Part shown: in pieces, positions 1 to 5,201 of the stretch
Numbering within the stretch: position 1 is the first letter of the stretch
Layout of the letters: each line of letters opens with the position of its first letter
Origin: Sphingomonadaceae bacterium
GTDB taxonomy: Bacteria; Pseudomonadota; Alphaproteobacteria; Sphingomonadales; Sphingomonadaceae
Direction: 5' to 3'
Length of the DNA: 5,201 nucleotides
Assembly: GCA_023384025.1 (NCBI GenBank)
Contig: JAHDXX010000214.1
Coordinates: 1-5,201 of the forward strand
Translations under genes and position numbers: made by a program
The notes under the pieces: model-generated
What the model was told of the DNA's origin: nothing
What the model saw: only the letters and a program-made list of their open reading frames with translations
Database searches by the model: none

Positions 1-696
1 GCCTCCGGCTGGTGCGAGATCGATGGTGAGGGCCGTCACCTGCGCGACAGCAGGATCGACCGCCGGATGTTCCGCCAAAGCGAGCAGGATGCCGAACTGA
101 GCGGCATTGTCGGCTACCCGGTCTACCTGGTGCCGGCAGAGACCATGCTCGAACGGGCGCTGCGCCTGATGCGGGTGCCGTTTGCGTTCCTGTCGACCTG
201 CTACACCCGTGCCATGTACGAAGCCGTGGAAGGCTACGCCAATGGGCGCCTGATGAACCCGGACAAGGCCTTTGCCTGGAAGATCATGGCGGTCGCGCAG
301 CATGTCGCTTTCATCGATGCGCCACTGTTCGCCTACCGCGTGCATGCCAACAACCAGAACAGCCTGCAGGCAAGGTCTGGCGCGCTCAAGCACATGATCG
401 ACCAGTATGTCGCGACCTTCGACACCCCGGGCCCGGTCTTGCAGCGCGCCGGGTTGACCAGCGCCGATCTCGCGAAGGCCTTTGTCGAGGAAGATGTCCT
501 GCTGCGCGGGTTCAAGAAGGTGGCCGAAGGTGACCGGGTCAGCGCGCGGCGCGGGCTTGCACTGGGCAAGGCCGCCTATCCCGACCTCTCCTGCTCGCCG
601 CGCCACCTGCTGCTGCACGTGATTGCCCGCCTCGGCCCGCTTGGGACTGCGATTGCAAGGGCAGCCTACCGTCACCGGATGGGCGCAGACGCGTGA
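1..696 (+). CDS. Glycosyltransferase family 2 protein, C-terminal part (5' end outside the window)
   Basis: Likely transfers a sugar from a nucleotide-sugar donor to a growing surface glycan at the cytoplasmic side of the membrane. The frame is open from base 1 to the TGA at 694-696, giving 231 residues. The ATG at 67 is internal, because the reading continues upstream without a stop and a GT-A donor domain must precede this part. The GT2 signature is the second half of the catalytic domain: a GGY-like turn (EGY, fragment residues 76-78), a PDKAFAWK stretch (about 87-94) in the place of the usual ED-x-W acceptor/base motif, then LFAYRVHANNQ (109-119). The remaining ~110 residues form a helical tail ending in a basic stretch with no clear membrane span. 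The DxD donor motif should lie upstream of the window. The stop overlaps the next start by 4 bases (GTGA), so both are probably translated together. Sugar and acceptor cannot be told. Assignment to GT2 is fairly sure; specificity is unknown. Confidence 0.85.
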   Translation, partial: ASGWCEIDGEGRHLRDSRIDRRMFRQSEQDAELSGIVGYPVYLVPAETMLERALRLMRVPFAFLSTCYTRAMYEAVEGYANGRLMNPDKAFAWKIMAVAQHVAFIDAPLFAYRVHANNQNSLQARSGALKHMIDQYVATFDTPGPVLQRAGLTSADLAKAFVEEDVLLRGFKKVAEGDRVSARRGLALGKAAYPDLSCSPRHLLLHVIARLGPLGTAIARAAYRHRMGADA

Positions 697-1817
697 TCCG
701 CACGATTGCCCTGGCGATCCCCGAACTCGATTCGGGCGGACCTGACCGGGTCATTTCCGAGCTGCTCCACGGGTTGCCGCGGGACCGCTACCGGCTCCAG
801 CTGATCGTGCAGCGCGAGGGCGGTCGCCTGTTCGGCCAATTGCCGCCCGATGTCGAGATCGCGGTGATCGGCCACCGGCGGCGCTATCCAGCGCTGGCTT
901 ACCGGCAGGCGCTCCGCCGGTTGCGCCCGGACCTGGTCATGACCACACTGCGGATGAACGTGACCGCCGGGCTTGCCCGGAGCCTGTTCGGCCATCCTCC
1001 GGTCCTGGTGGCGCGCCAGGCCAATGCGATCGCGCTCAACAATTCGGAGCTGCGCAAGTCCTCGCCGGTCAAGCAGCGGATTGTCCAGCCGGTGGTGGCC
1101 CATGCGCTGACGCGGGCCGATGCCATGGTGGCCCAGTCGCGTGACATGGCGGCAGAGCTTGAGGCGGAGACCGGCGGCCGGATACCGCTTGCAACCATCG
1201 GCAATCCGGTTTCGATTGCGGCGATCGATGCCCAGCTTGCAGCCCAGAGAACCGGCGCCGTCCTGCCGAACGGTGCACCGGCTCTGGTCGCAGTCGGCCG
1301 GCTCGCGCCGCAGAAGGGGTTCGACCTGCTCATCGACGCCATGCCAGCCGTGCTGGCGCGGCACGCCGAGGCAGTATTGACCATCTACGGCGAAGGACCG
1401 GACGAAGCGCAACTGCGCGCCCGGGCGCAAGACCGGGGTGTCGCCGAACGCGTGGTCTTTGCCGGGCACAGCGCCCATGTGCTTGCCCAGGTGGAAGCGG
1501 CACAGGCCTATGTCTCGTCATCGCGCTACGAGGGGTTCAGCAATGCGGTGCTCGAGGCGATGGCTGTGGGCGCAAGGGTAGTGGCGACCGATTGCCCTGG
1601 GGCGACCGGGGAAATGATCACCGACGGGGCGACGGGCTATCTCGTTGCACCGGAAAGCAGCGCGGCGCTTGCCGAAGGGATCCTGCGCGCGCTGGAGCCA
1701 GGCGCGGCGGCGACCGGACCTGCGGCCCGCACCGCAGTCGCAACCCAATACGATCGCGCCGCGATATGCGGCAAGTACGCCGCTTTCTTCGACAGCCTGC
1801 TCGAAGCCCGGCGTTGA
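693..1817 (+). CDS. Glycosyltransferase of the GT-B fold, GT4 type
   Basis: A 374-residue retaining-type glycosyltransferase, expected to add one sugar during assembly of a surface polysaccharide repeat unit on the inner face of the cytoplasmic membrane. The N-terminal Rossmann-like half opens with a glycine-rich acceptor loop (ELDSGGPDRV, residues 11-20). The C-terminal donor half holds VAVGRLAPQKGFDLLIDA (199-216), with the R203 and K208 that in this family contact the donor diphosphate, then LTIYGEGP (229-236), and the E-x7-E motif E280 to E288 in EGFSNAVLE, followed by VVATDCPG and GYLVAP. Length and motif order are normal for GT4 enzymes. The start is a GTG at 693 that overlaps the stop of the preceding gene (GTGA). 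An ill-matched GGATGGG at 677-683 is the only upstream ribosome-binding candidate, so reinitiation or coupling is likely. No membrane segment is seen. The sugar transferred cannot be predicted. A GT1-family label would only reflect the Pfam name of the same fold. Confidence 0.93.
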   Translation: MIRTIALAIPELDSGGPDRVISELLHGLPRDRYRLQLIVQREGGRLFGQLPPDVEIAVIGHRRRYPALAYRQALRRLRPDLVMTTLRMNVTAGLARSLFGHPPVLVARQANAIALNNSELRKSSPVKQRIVQPVVAHALTRADAMVAQSRDMAAELEAETGGRIPLATIGNPVSIAAIDAQLAAQRTGAVLPNGAPALVAVGRLAPQKGFDLLIDAMPAVLARHAEAVLTIYGEGPDEAQLRARAQDRGVAERVVFAGHSAHVLAQVEAAQAYVSSSRYEGFSNAVLEAMAVGARVVATDCPGATGEMITDGATGYLVAPESSAALAEGILRALEPGAAATGPAARTAVATQYDRAAICGKYAAFFDSLLEARR

Positions 1818-1823
1818 GTACGG

Positions 1824-1841
1824 GTTGCCCCGCAGGGCGGC
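1824..1841 (+). other. Small hairpin just after the GT4 gene
   Basis: Bases 1824-1830 (GTTGCCC) can pair with 1835-1841 (GGGCGGC) around a CGCA tetraloop. That is 7 pairs, two of them G-U, and a pyrimidine-rich TTCTCCT follows. It begins 6 bases after the GT4 stop. It could be a weak terminator or an attenuator ahead of the nitroreductase gene, but the stem is short, there is no real T-run, and such stems are common by chance in GC-rich DNA. Confidence 0.25.
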
Positions 1842-1866
1842 TTCTCCTAAGCGCAGTGCGAAGGTT

Positions 1867-1876
1867 GGTCGCGACC
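1867..1876. promoter_or_regulatory. Perfect 10-base palindrome in the only sizeable gap
   Basis: GGTCGCGACC reads the same on both strands and lies 32 bases before the nitroreductase start, in a gap where a promoter or operator could sit. It does not extend beyond 10 bases and has no second copy in the gap. No convincing -35/-10 pair was found beside it: TTGGTC at 1865 with CACATT at 1888 matches the sigma-70 consensus poorly. It could be an operator half-structure or chance. Confidence 0.2.
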
Positions 1877-1898
1877 GTAGAACCGGCACATTTCATCT

Positions 1899-1902
1899 GG
1901 GA
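1899..1902 (+). promoter_or_regulatory. Weak ribosome-binding site of the nitroreductase gene
   Basis: GGGA at 1899-1902 stands 6 bases before the ATG at 1909. It is short but well placed. It supports this start over the in-frame ATG at 1645, which lies inside the GT4 gene. Confidence 0.4.
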
Positions 1903-1908
1903 TCAGCC

Positions 1909-3093
1909 ATGAAGCTTGAACGCAAATTGCTCGCCGTCGAGGAAACCGGCACGGCCTACAAGCGGCGCGGTGTGCGCCGTGTGCTCTATGCGGTGCTGCC
2001 GGAAAACTTCTATGACCGGCTGCGCGGGTGGCGGTTGCAGTTCGATGCGTCGCCGCTGGGTCAGTCGTTCCGGCTGGCCGGGGCGCGCTATCTGTCCGTG
2101 ATCTCGAAATCGGGGGTGCTCAGCGCACTCCACTATGCCTTTTTCTCGCGCGAGTTCGACCGCGAACACCAGGCGGTCCTTGCCGCCCGGGCGCGGCACA
2201 TCCGCGATGTCTTCGCCGGTCGGGGCAACCTCTACATGCTGCGGCGCAACGTCCACCGGCTGGAAAAAGGGCTGATCATGAAGCCCCCGCGGCCGATCTT
2301 CGGCCTCGACAAGATCGGCGAGACGGTGACCGCCCACGCTGCCTGCCTGCGCCAGCTGCGCAATGGCGAGGAACACATGCGCACGAGCATCGAGTGGTCG
2401 ACCGAGATCCTCAATGCCTACTTCGCCCGGGTTTCCGATCATCCGGTCGTCCGCGAAGCCAAGGCCCGGTTCGACGCGGCCGAAGCGGAAAACGGCGTGC
2501 CGGTGACGGAGGAGCGGGTGCCGTTCGTGCGCGAACAGCCGGCCAGCCTGCCGACGATCGAGCAGCTGGAACAGCTCGCCCTCTATCGCCGTTCAGCGCG
2601 CTGGTTCGATCAGCGTCCGGTCCCGCGCGAGGTCATCGACCGGGCCGTCCTGATCGCGGCGCAGAGCCCGACCGCGTGCAATCGCCAGCCGTTCCGGTTC
2701 GAATTCTTCGACCGGCACGACCTCGTCCAGAAAGTCGGCGCGGTCCCCAAGGGCACGCCCGGCTGGCTGCACCAGATCCCGTGTTTCATGGTCATCATCG
2801 GCAAGTTCGAGGCCTTCCGCTTCGAACGGGACCGGCACGTGCCCTATATCGACGGCTGCCTGGCCGCGATGGCGCTGATCAACGCGCTCGAGGTCCAGGG
2901 TGTGTCCAGCTGCTGCGTCAACTTCCCCGATTTCGCCGATACCGAAAAGCGCATGGCCGAGGCGCTCGACCTGCCGCCGTGGGAACGTGCGATCATGTGT
3001 CTTGCGATCGGTTATCCGGAAGATGGCGAGCCCGTGCCCTTCAGCCAGAAGCTGCCGCTCGACATGATCCGCCGGTTCAACAACGAAGGCTGA
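1909..3093 (+). CDS. Nitroreductase-family flavoprotein with a long N-terminal extension
   Basis: A 394-residue protein whose C-terminal half (about 220-385) matches the FMN-dependent nitroreductase fold. It has YRRSARWFDQRPV (226-238), with the arginines that hold the FMN phosphate; SPTACNRQPFRF (253-264), the typical S-P-x-x-x-N-x-Q-P loop; and a helix plus strand at about 313-339 (DGCLAAMALINALEVQGVSS, then two adjacent cysteines C335-C336). It closes with a CLAIGYP segment (364-370), as in the family. Residues 1-200 are outside this fold: a basic start, then LRRNVHRLEKGLIMKPPRP (111-129) and helical stretches. Single-domain nitroreductases are about 200 residues long, so this one is nearly double. 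The frame stays open upstream to 1645, but that part overlaps the GT4 gene, is arginine/serine-rich and reads like a shadow, so the ATG at 1909 is preferred. It probably catalyses an NAD(P)H- or ferredoxin-linked redox step tied to polysaccharide synthesis (inferred from neighbours). Substrate unknown. No signal peptide is seen. Confidence 0.85.
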   Translation: MKLERKLLAVEETGTAYKRRGVRRVLYAVLPENFYDRLRGWRLQFDASPLGQSFRLAGARYLSVISKSGVLSALHYAFFSREFDREHQAVLAARARHIRDVFAGRGNLYMLRRNVHRLEKGLIMKPPRPIFGLDKIGETVTAHAACLRQLRNGEEHMRTSIEWSTEILNAYFARVSDHPVVREAKARFDAAEAENGVPVTEERVPFVREQPASLPTIEQLEQLALYRRSARWFDQRPVPREVIDRAVLIAAQSPTACNRQPFRFEFFDRHDLVQKVGAVPKGTPGWLHQIPCFMVIIGKFEAFRFERDRHVPYIDGCLAAMALINALEVQGVSSCCVNFPDFADTEKRMAEALDLPPWERAIMCLAIGYPEDGEPVPFSQKLPLDMIRRFNNEG

Positions 3094-3095
3094 TC

Positions 3096-3137
3096 CTCCG
3101 CCGTGGCCTGCCCGGATTGGGGCAGACCAAGGCGGAG
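3096..3137. terminator. Long imperfect hairpin between convergent genes, probable two-way terminator
   Basis: The 52-base spacer between the nitroreductase stop and the pyruvyl-transferase stop holds a stem of 16 pairs interrupted by two single mismatches. The outer arm CTCCGCC (3096-3102) pairs with GGCGGAG (3131-3137), a middle TGG (3104-3106) with CCA (3127-3129), and an inner CTGCCC (3108-3113) with GGGCAG (3120-3125). The loop is GGATTG. The mismatches are 3103/3130 and 3107/3126. The stem works in transcripts of either strand. Neither side has a T-run, so it is not a textbook intrinsic terminator. It may still stop polymerase, block collision of the two converging transcripts, or protect 3' ends. 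Confidence 0.6.
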
Positions 3138-3145
3138 AGGGATAG

Positions 3146-4417
3146 TCAGTCGGCCAGGCGGTCCGTGAAGGCTGCCGTCAGCTCCTGCTCGAACCTCGCC
3201 CGGGCCGCGTCAACGTGCCGGTCCTGCATGGCGATGCGGGCTGCCCGGTCAGACCGGACCGCTGCGATGCGTTCCAGCAGCCGATCCTGCCAGCCGGCGG
3301 AATCCATCCGCACCGGTTCGTCTGCCATGCCGATCATGTTGAAGAAGCCGGACAGCTTGAAGGTGCCGGTTTCGACCGGGACTATCGCCGCACCGGCAAC
3401 CAGCCCGAGCACGCAGGTATGGAGGCGCGAGCTGACCACCACGTCATAACCCACAAGCAACCTGGCATATTCATCATACGGCAGGTCGCTGCCTTCGCAG
3501 GTCACGCCATCCCGCTCGAGGTACTTGTGCCAGAAGGGAAAGTCGGTCGTCCACTCGTTGCTGGTCAGGGTCACCAGACCGGCGGTGAGCAGCTGGTCGA
3601 CCATCGCATCCCATTTCTCGGCGAGGGCATGCTCGCGCACCTGCAGGGCATTGATCGCCAGCGCCAGCCCCTTGCCCCCGCCGCTTTCAGGCCGGGCAAT
3701 GGCGCTCATGATGGCCCCGTCAGGCAGGATCAGCGGCTCGGCGGTGCCGCCGGTCGCGCGCAGGTGCTCGAGGCTCTCGGTATCGCGGAATTCGCTCAGG
3801 TCGCAGTGGCGGAACACATGGTCGGACAAGCGCGCCAGCACCGGGTCGGCAACCTCGAAACTGAGATTGACGAACGCTGTCGAAGCGCCCGAGAGCTGCG
3901 CGCAGCGCGTTTCAAGCAGGTAGTGCAGCGGCGTGTCGGTCGCATTGGCCTGAAACTCGCCCGCCGGATTGACCACCACCAGACGCGCGCCGCAGATATA
4001 GGACAAACGCTCGAGATAGGCGGCTTCACCCACGCCAATCCGGGCCAGACGGCCGCGCAGGCGCAGCGCCTGCCGCAGTTTCAGGAACCGGATCACCTGT
4101 TGCTGGTCAGGATCGTGCCGCACGTTCCACACTGACGGATCGGCAGTGGCCGAACGCGGCATCCGTGCGACCAGGCTCGCCGCTAGCGCGTCGAAGGCGG
4201 CCACCGGGTCGCGCTGCCGGGCGATTGCCGCCAGCGTATAGCGTTTGAGGTAAGCCGGTGCGCGTTCGACCAGCCGTACCTCTGCCTCGGGATAGCGGCG
4301 GGCGAGGAAATCGCGCCACACGATGGAAAGCGCCTGGTTCCCCTGGTTCTGGGTCGCGGTCTTGGTGATCAGCACCACCCTGCGGCGGTCAGCGGTCGTG
4401 GCGGGGGCAGTGCTCAT
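3146..4417 (-). CDS. Polysaccharide pyruvyl transferase family protein
   Basis: A 423-residue member of the family that transfers pyruvate from phosphoenolpyruvate to sugar hydroxyls as a ketal, giving the glycan a negative charge. After a short disordered start, strand VVLITKT (14-20) leads to NQGNQAL (24-30), the family's glycine-rich N-terminal loop. LVVVNPAGEFQ (146-156) ends the first half. FRDTESLEHL (210-219) and LPDGAI (231-236) correspond to the R-D-x-x-S and D-P-A-like loops. YDVVVSSRLHTCVLGLVAGA (324-343) carries the RLH signature, implicated in PEP binding in the yeast enzyme Pvg1p. The last ~45 residues are a charged helix. Length is normal to slightly long. The ATG at 4417-4415 overlaps the sulfotransferase stop (ATGA), with GAGTGAG 6 bases upstream. 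The acceptor sugar is unknown. Some family members have unproved activity, so pyruvylation is the best guess, not certain. Confidence 0.85.
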   Translation of the reverse strand: MSTAPATTADRRRVVLITKTATQNQGNQALSIVWRDFLARRYPEAEVRLVERAPAYLKRYTLAAIARQRDPVAAFDALAASLVARMPRSATADPSVWNVRHDPDQQQVIRFLKLRQALRLRGRLARIGVGEAAYLERLSYICGARLVVVNPAGEFQANATDTPLHYLLETRCAQLSGASTAFVNLSFEVADPVLARLSDHVFRHCDLSEFRDTESLEHLRATGGTAEPLILPDGAIMSAIARPESGGGKGLALAINALQVREHALAEKWDAMVDQLLTAGLVTLTSNEWTTDFPFWHKYLERDGVTCEGSDLPYDEYARLLVGYDVVVSSRLHTCVLGLVAGAAIVPVETGTFKLSGFFNMIGMADEPVRMDSAGWQDRLLERIAAVRSDRAARIAMQDRHVDAARARFEQELTAAFTDRLAD

Positions 4418-5201
4418 TTGAAACTCACTCGGGTTGTGCGGCGGCGCGACTTCTGGCGCAGCGGCTTGATCACGCGGCTATAGATCAGTTCCTCGCCGAA
4501 CCAGCGCATGCGCTGCGCGCGGGGGAAAGCCTTGTACCAGGTATCCGAAGGCACAGGGTAGCCGAGCCAGTGCAGCAGCGATGGCGTCGCCAGGGCAAAG
4601 GCTTCCGCCTCGTTCGCGGAGAGCTGCTTTTCCCACGCGTTGAGCCGGCTTGCCAGCGGGGACTGGCCGATATTGGGATGAACGTCGGCGGCATAGGGGC
4701 TCAGCTTGACCCCGCCGCCACCAACCATTTCGGGGGTGAAAGCGATGCCGGCAAAAGCGCACAGCGCACGCAAGGTCTTTTCCGTGTCGAGCACCAGGTC
4801 CTCGTAACGGACGCGCATGACCCGGTCCGGCCCCAGCGCCTGTTCCAGCGCCAGCCCCGGCGCCACCTGCGAGGCCCACCATGCGGCGGCAACATAGGGG
4901 GTTCGCGGCCCCCAGCTCAGGTTCTTCACGCTGTTGAACACGGCGCGGCCATCACGCACCAGATGGATGAAGCGGGCCTCGGGAAACGCCTCCGCAAGGA
5001 CGTGCGCAAATTTCACGTTTCGAGGACTGTGATCGATTGCAATCCGGGCGGGCTTTTCCGAAGCATTGCACACCCGGTACCGTTCGATCGCGGCAAGGTA
5101 GAACTCCCGGTTGGAAACCGGCAGGCTGACGTGCTCTTCGACGTCGGAATTGGCGATGGTGAAATCGCCTGCGGCCCTCCACCGCTCAAGGTCGGCGTGG
5201 T
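4414..5201 (-). CDS. Sulfotransferase family protein (N-terminus outside the window)
   Basis: PAPS-dependent transferase expected to place sulfate on a sugar hydroxyl or another acceptor. The frame is open from the right edge to the TGA at 4416-4414, giving 261 residues. The GTG at 5073 is internal, since readable protein continues upstream of it. The 3'-phosphate-binding segment is clear: FPEARFIHLVRDGRAVFNSV (fragment 72-91), with the R of RDGR and the S of NSV. It is preceded by AIDHSPRN (54-61), in the place of the D-K-x-P-x-N segment. Next come VRYEDLVLDTEKTLRALCAF (130-149), typical of sulfotransferases, and HPNIGQSPLASRLNAWEKQL (174-193), which resembles the C-terminal PAPS-binding region. 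The P-loop-like PKxxTS 5'-phosphosulfate motif should lie upstream, outside the window. The end is very basic (KPLRQKSRRR). It is coupled by a 4-base ATGA overlap to the pyruvyl-transferase gene. It is probably cytoplasmic; the acceptor is unknown. Confidence 0.88.
   Translation of the reverse strand, partial: HADLERWRAAGDFTIANSDVEEHVSLPVSNREFYLAAIERYRVCNASEKPARIAIDHSPRNVKFAHVLAEAFPEARFIHLVRDGRAVFNSVKNLSWGPRTPYVAAAWWASQVAPGLALEQALGPDRVMRVRYEDLVLDTEKTLRALCAFAGIAFTPEMVGGGGVKLSPYAADVHPNIGQSPLASRLNAWEKQLSANEAEAFALATPSLLHWLGYPVPSDTWYKAFPRAQRMRWFGEELIYSRVIKPLRQKSRRRTTRVSFK
4424..4430 (-). promoter_or_regulatory. Ribosome-binding site of the pyruvyl-transferase gene, inside the sulfotransferase gene
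   Basis: On the minus strand GAGTGAG lies 6 bases before the ATG at 4417, within the last codons of the sulfotransferase gene. It supports the ATG of the ATGA overlap as the true start and suggests coupled but independently primed translation. Confidence 0.5.

Noticed and set aside
67..696. Complete 209-residue protein starting at the ATG at 67
   Set aside because: The frame is open from base 1, and the motifs are those of the second half of a GT2 domain, so the start lies upstream of the window.
672..1478. Minus-strand open frame (268 codons) opposite the GT4 gene
   Set aside because: Antisense to an unambiguous GT4 enzyme; composition is shadow-like and no motif is seen.
1865..1893. Sigma-70-like promoter (TTGGTC, 17-base spacer, CACATT)
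   Set aside because: Only about half of the consensus positions match in each box; not distinguishable from chance.
1645..1908. 88-codon in-frame N-terminal extension of the nitroreductase
   Set aside because: It would overlap the GT4 gene by more than 170 bases, is Arg/Ser/Pro-rich, and a well-placed ATG with a weak ribosome-binding site exists at 1909.
2028..3449. Long plus-strand open frame (473 codons) overlapping the nitroreductase gene in another frame
   Set aside because: It runs through a gene with clear family motifs, is very rich in Arg, Ala, Gly and Pro, has no domain signature and continues past the convergent hairpin into antisense of the next gene. This is the usual shadow of GC-rich coding DNA.
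3215..4135. Plus-strand open frame (306 codons) opposite the pyruvyl-transferase gene
   Set aside because: Antisense to a gene with recognisable motifs, with His/Gln/Arg-rich composition typical of reverse-frame shadows and no recognisable motif.
4414..5073. Complete 219-residue sulfotransferase starting at the GTG at 5073
   Set aside because: The same frame is open to the right edge with protein-like sequence, and the family needs an N-terminal phosphosulfate-binding loop that the short version lacks. The gene is better read as truncated by the window.
1..5201. CRISPR array, tRNA, insertion sequence or phage-like segment
   Set aside because: No regularly spaced repeats, tRNA-like fold, transposase or terminal inverted repeats were seen; coding style looks uniform across the window.

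Overview
The window is strongly GC-rich, tightly packed bacterial DNA in which G or C dominates third codon positions. Codon use, the short gaps and 4-base start/stop overlaps, and the protein types suggest an alphaproteobacterium, plausibly one of the Sphingomonadales. That placement is inferred from style, since no marker gene is present. All five genes are of the kind found in surface-polysaccharide (exopolysaccharide or capsule) biosynthesis loci, and the window looks like an internal slice of such a locus.

Layout. Plus strand, left to right: the C-terminal part of a family-2 glycosyltransferase (1-696, cut by the left edge); a complete GT-B glycosyltransferase of the GT4 type (693-1817) overlapping it by 4 bases (GTGA); a 91-base gap with two small inverted repeats; and a 394-residue nitroreductase-family protein (1909-3093) with an N-terminal half of about 200 residues outside the recognisable flavin domain. 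Minus strand, read from the right edge: a sulfotransferase lacking its N-terminus (5201-4414), then a polysaccharide pyruvyl transferase family protein (4417-3146) overlapping it by 4 bases (ATGA). The two groups converge on a 52-base spacer that is almost filled by a strong imperfect hairpin (3096-3137), a good candidate for a shared two-way terminator.

Working model (inference). The two glycosyltransferases build part of a repeat unit. The sulfotransferase and the pyruvyl-transferase homologue add acidic groups (sulfate, ketal-linked pyruvate) to the glycan or its lipid-linked precursor. The nitroreductase homologue would do a flavin-dependent redox step whose substrate cannot be read from the sequence. 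The points most worth a second look are the paired sulfation/pyruvylation cassette, the two-part nitroreductase, and the convergent hairpin. No rRNA, tRNA, CRISPR array, insertion sequence or attachment site was seen. There is no gene-free stretch longer than 91 bases.
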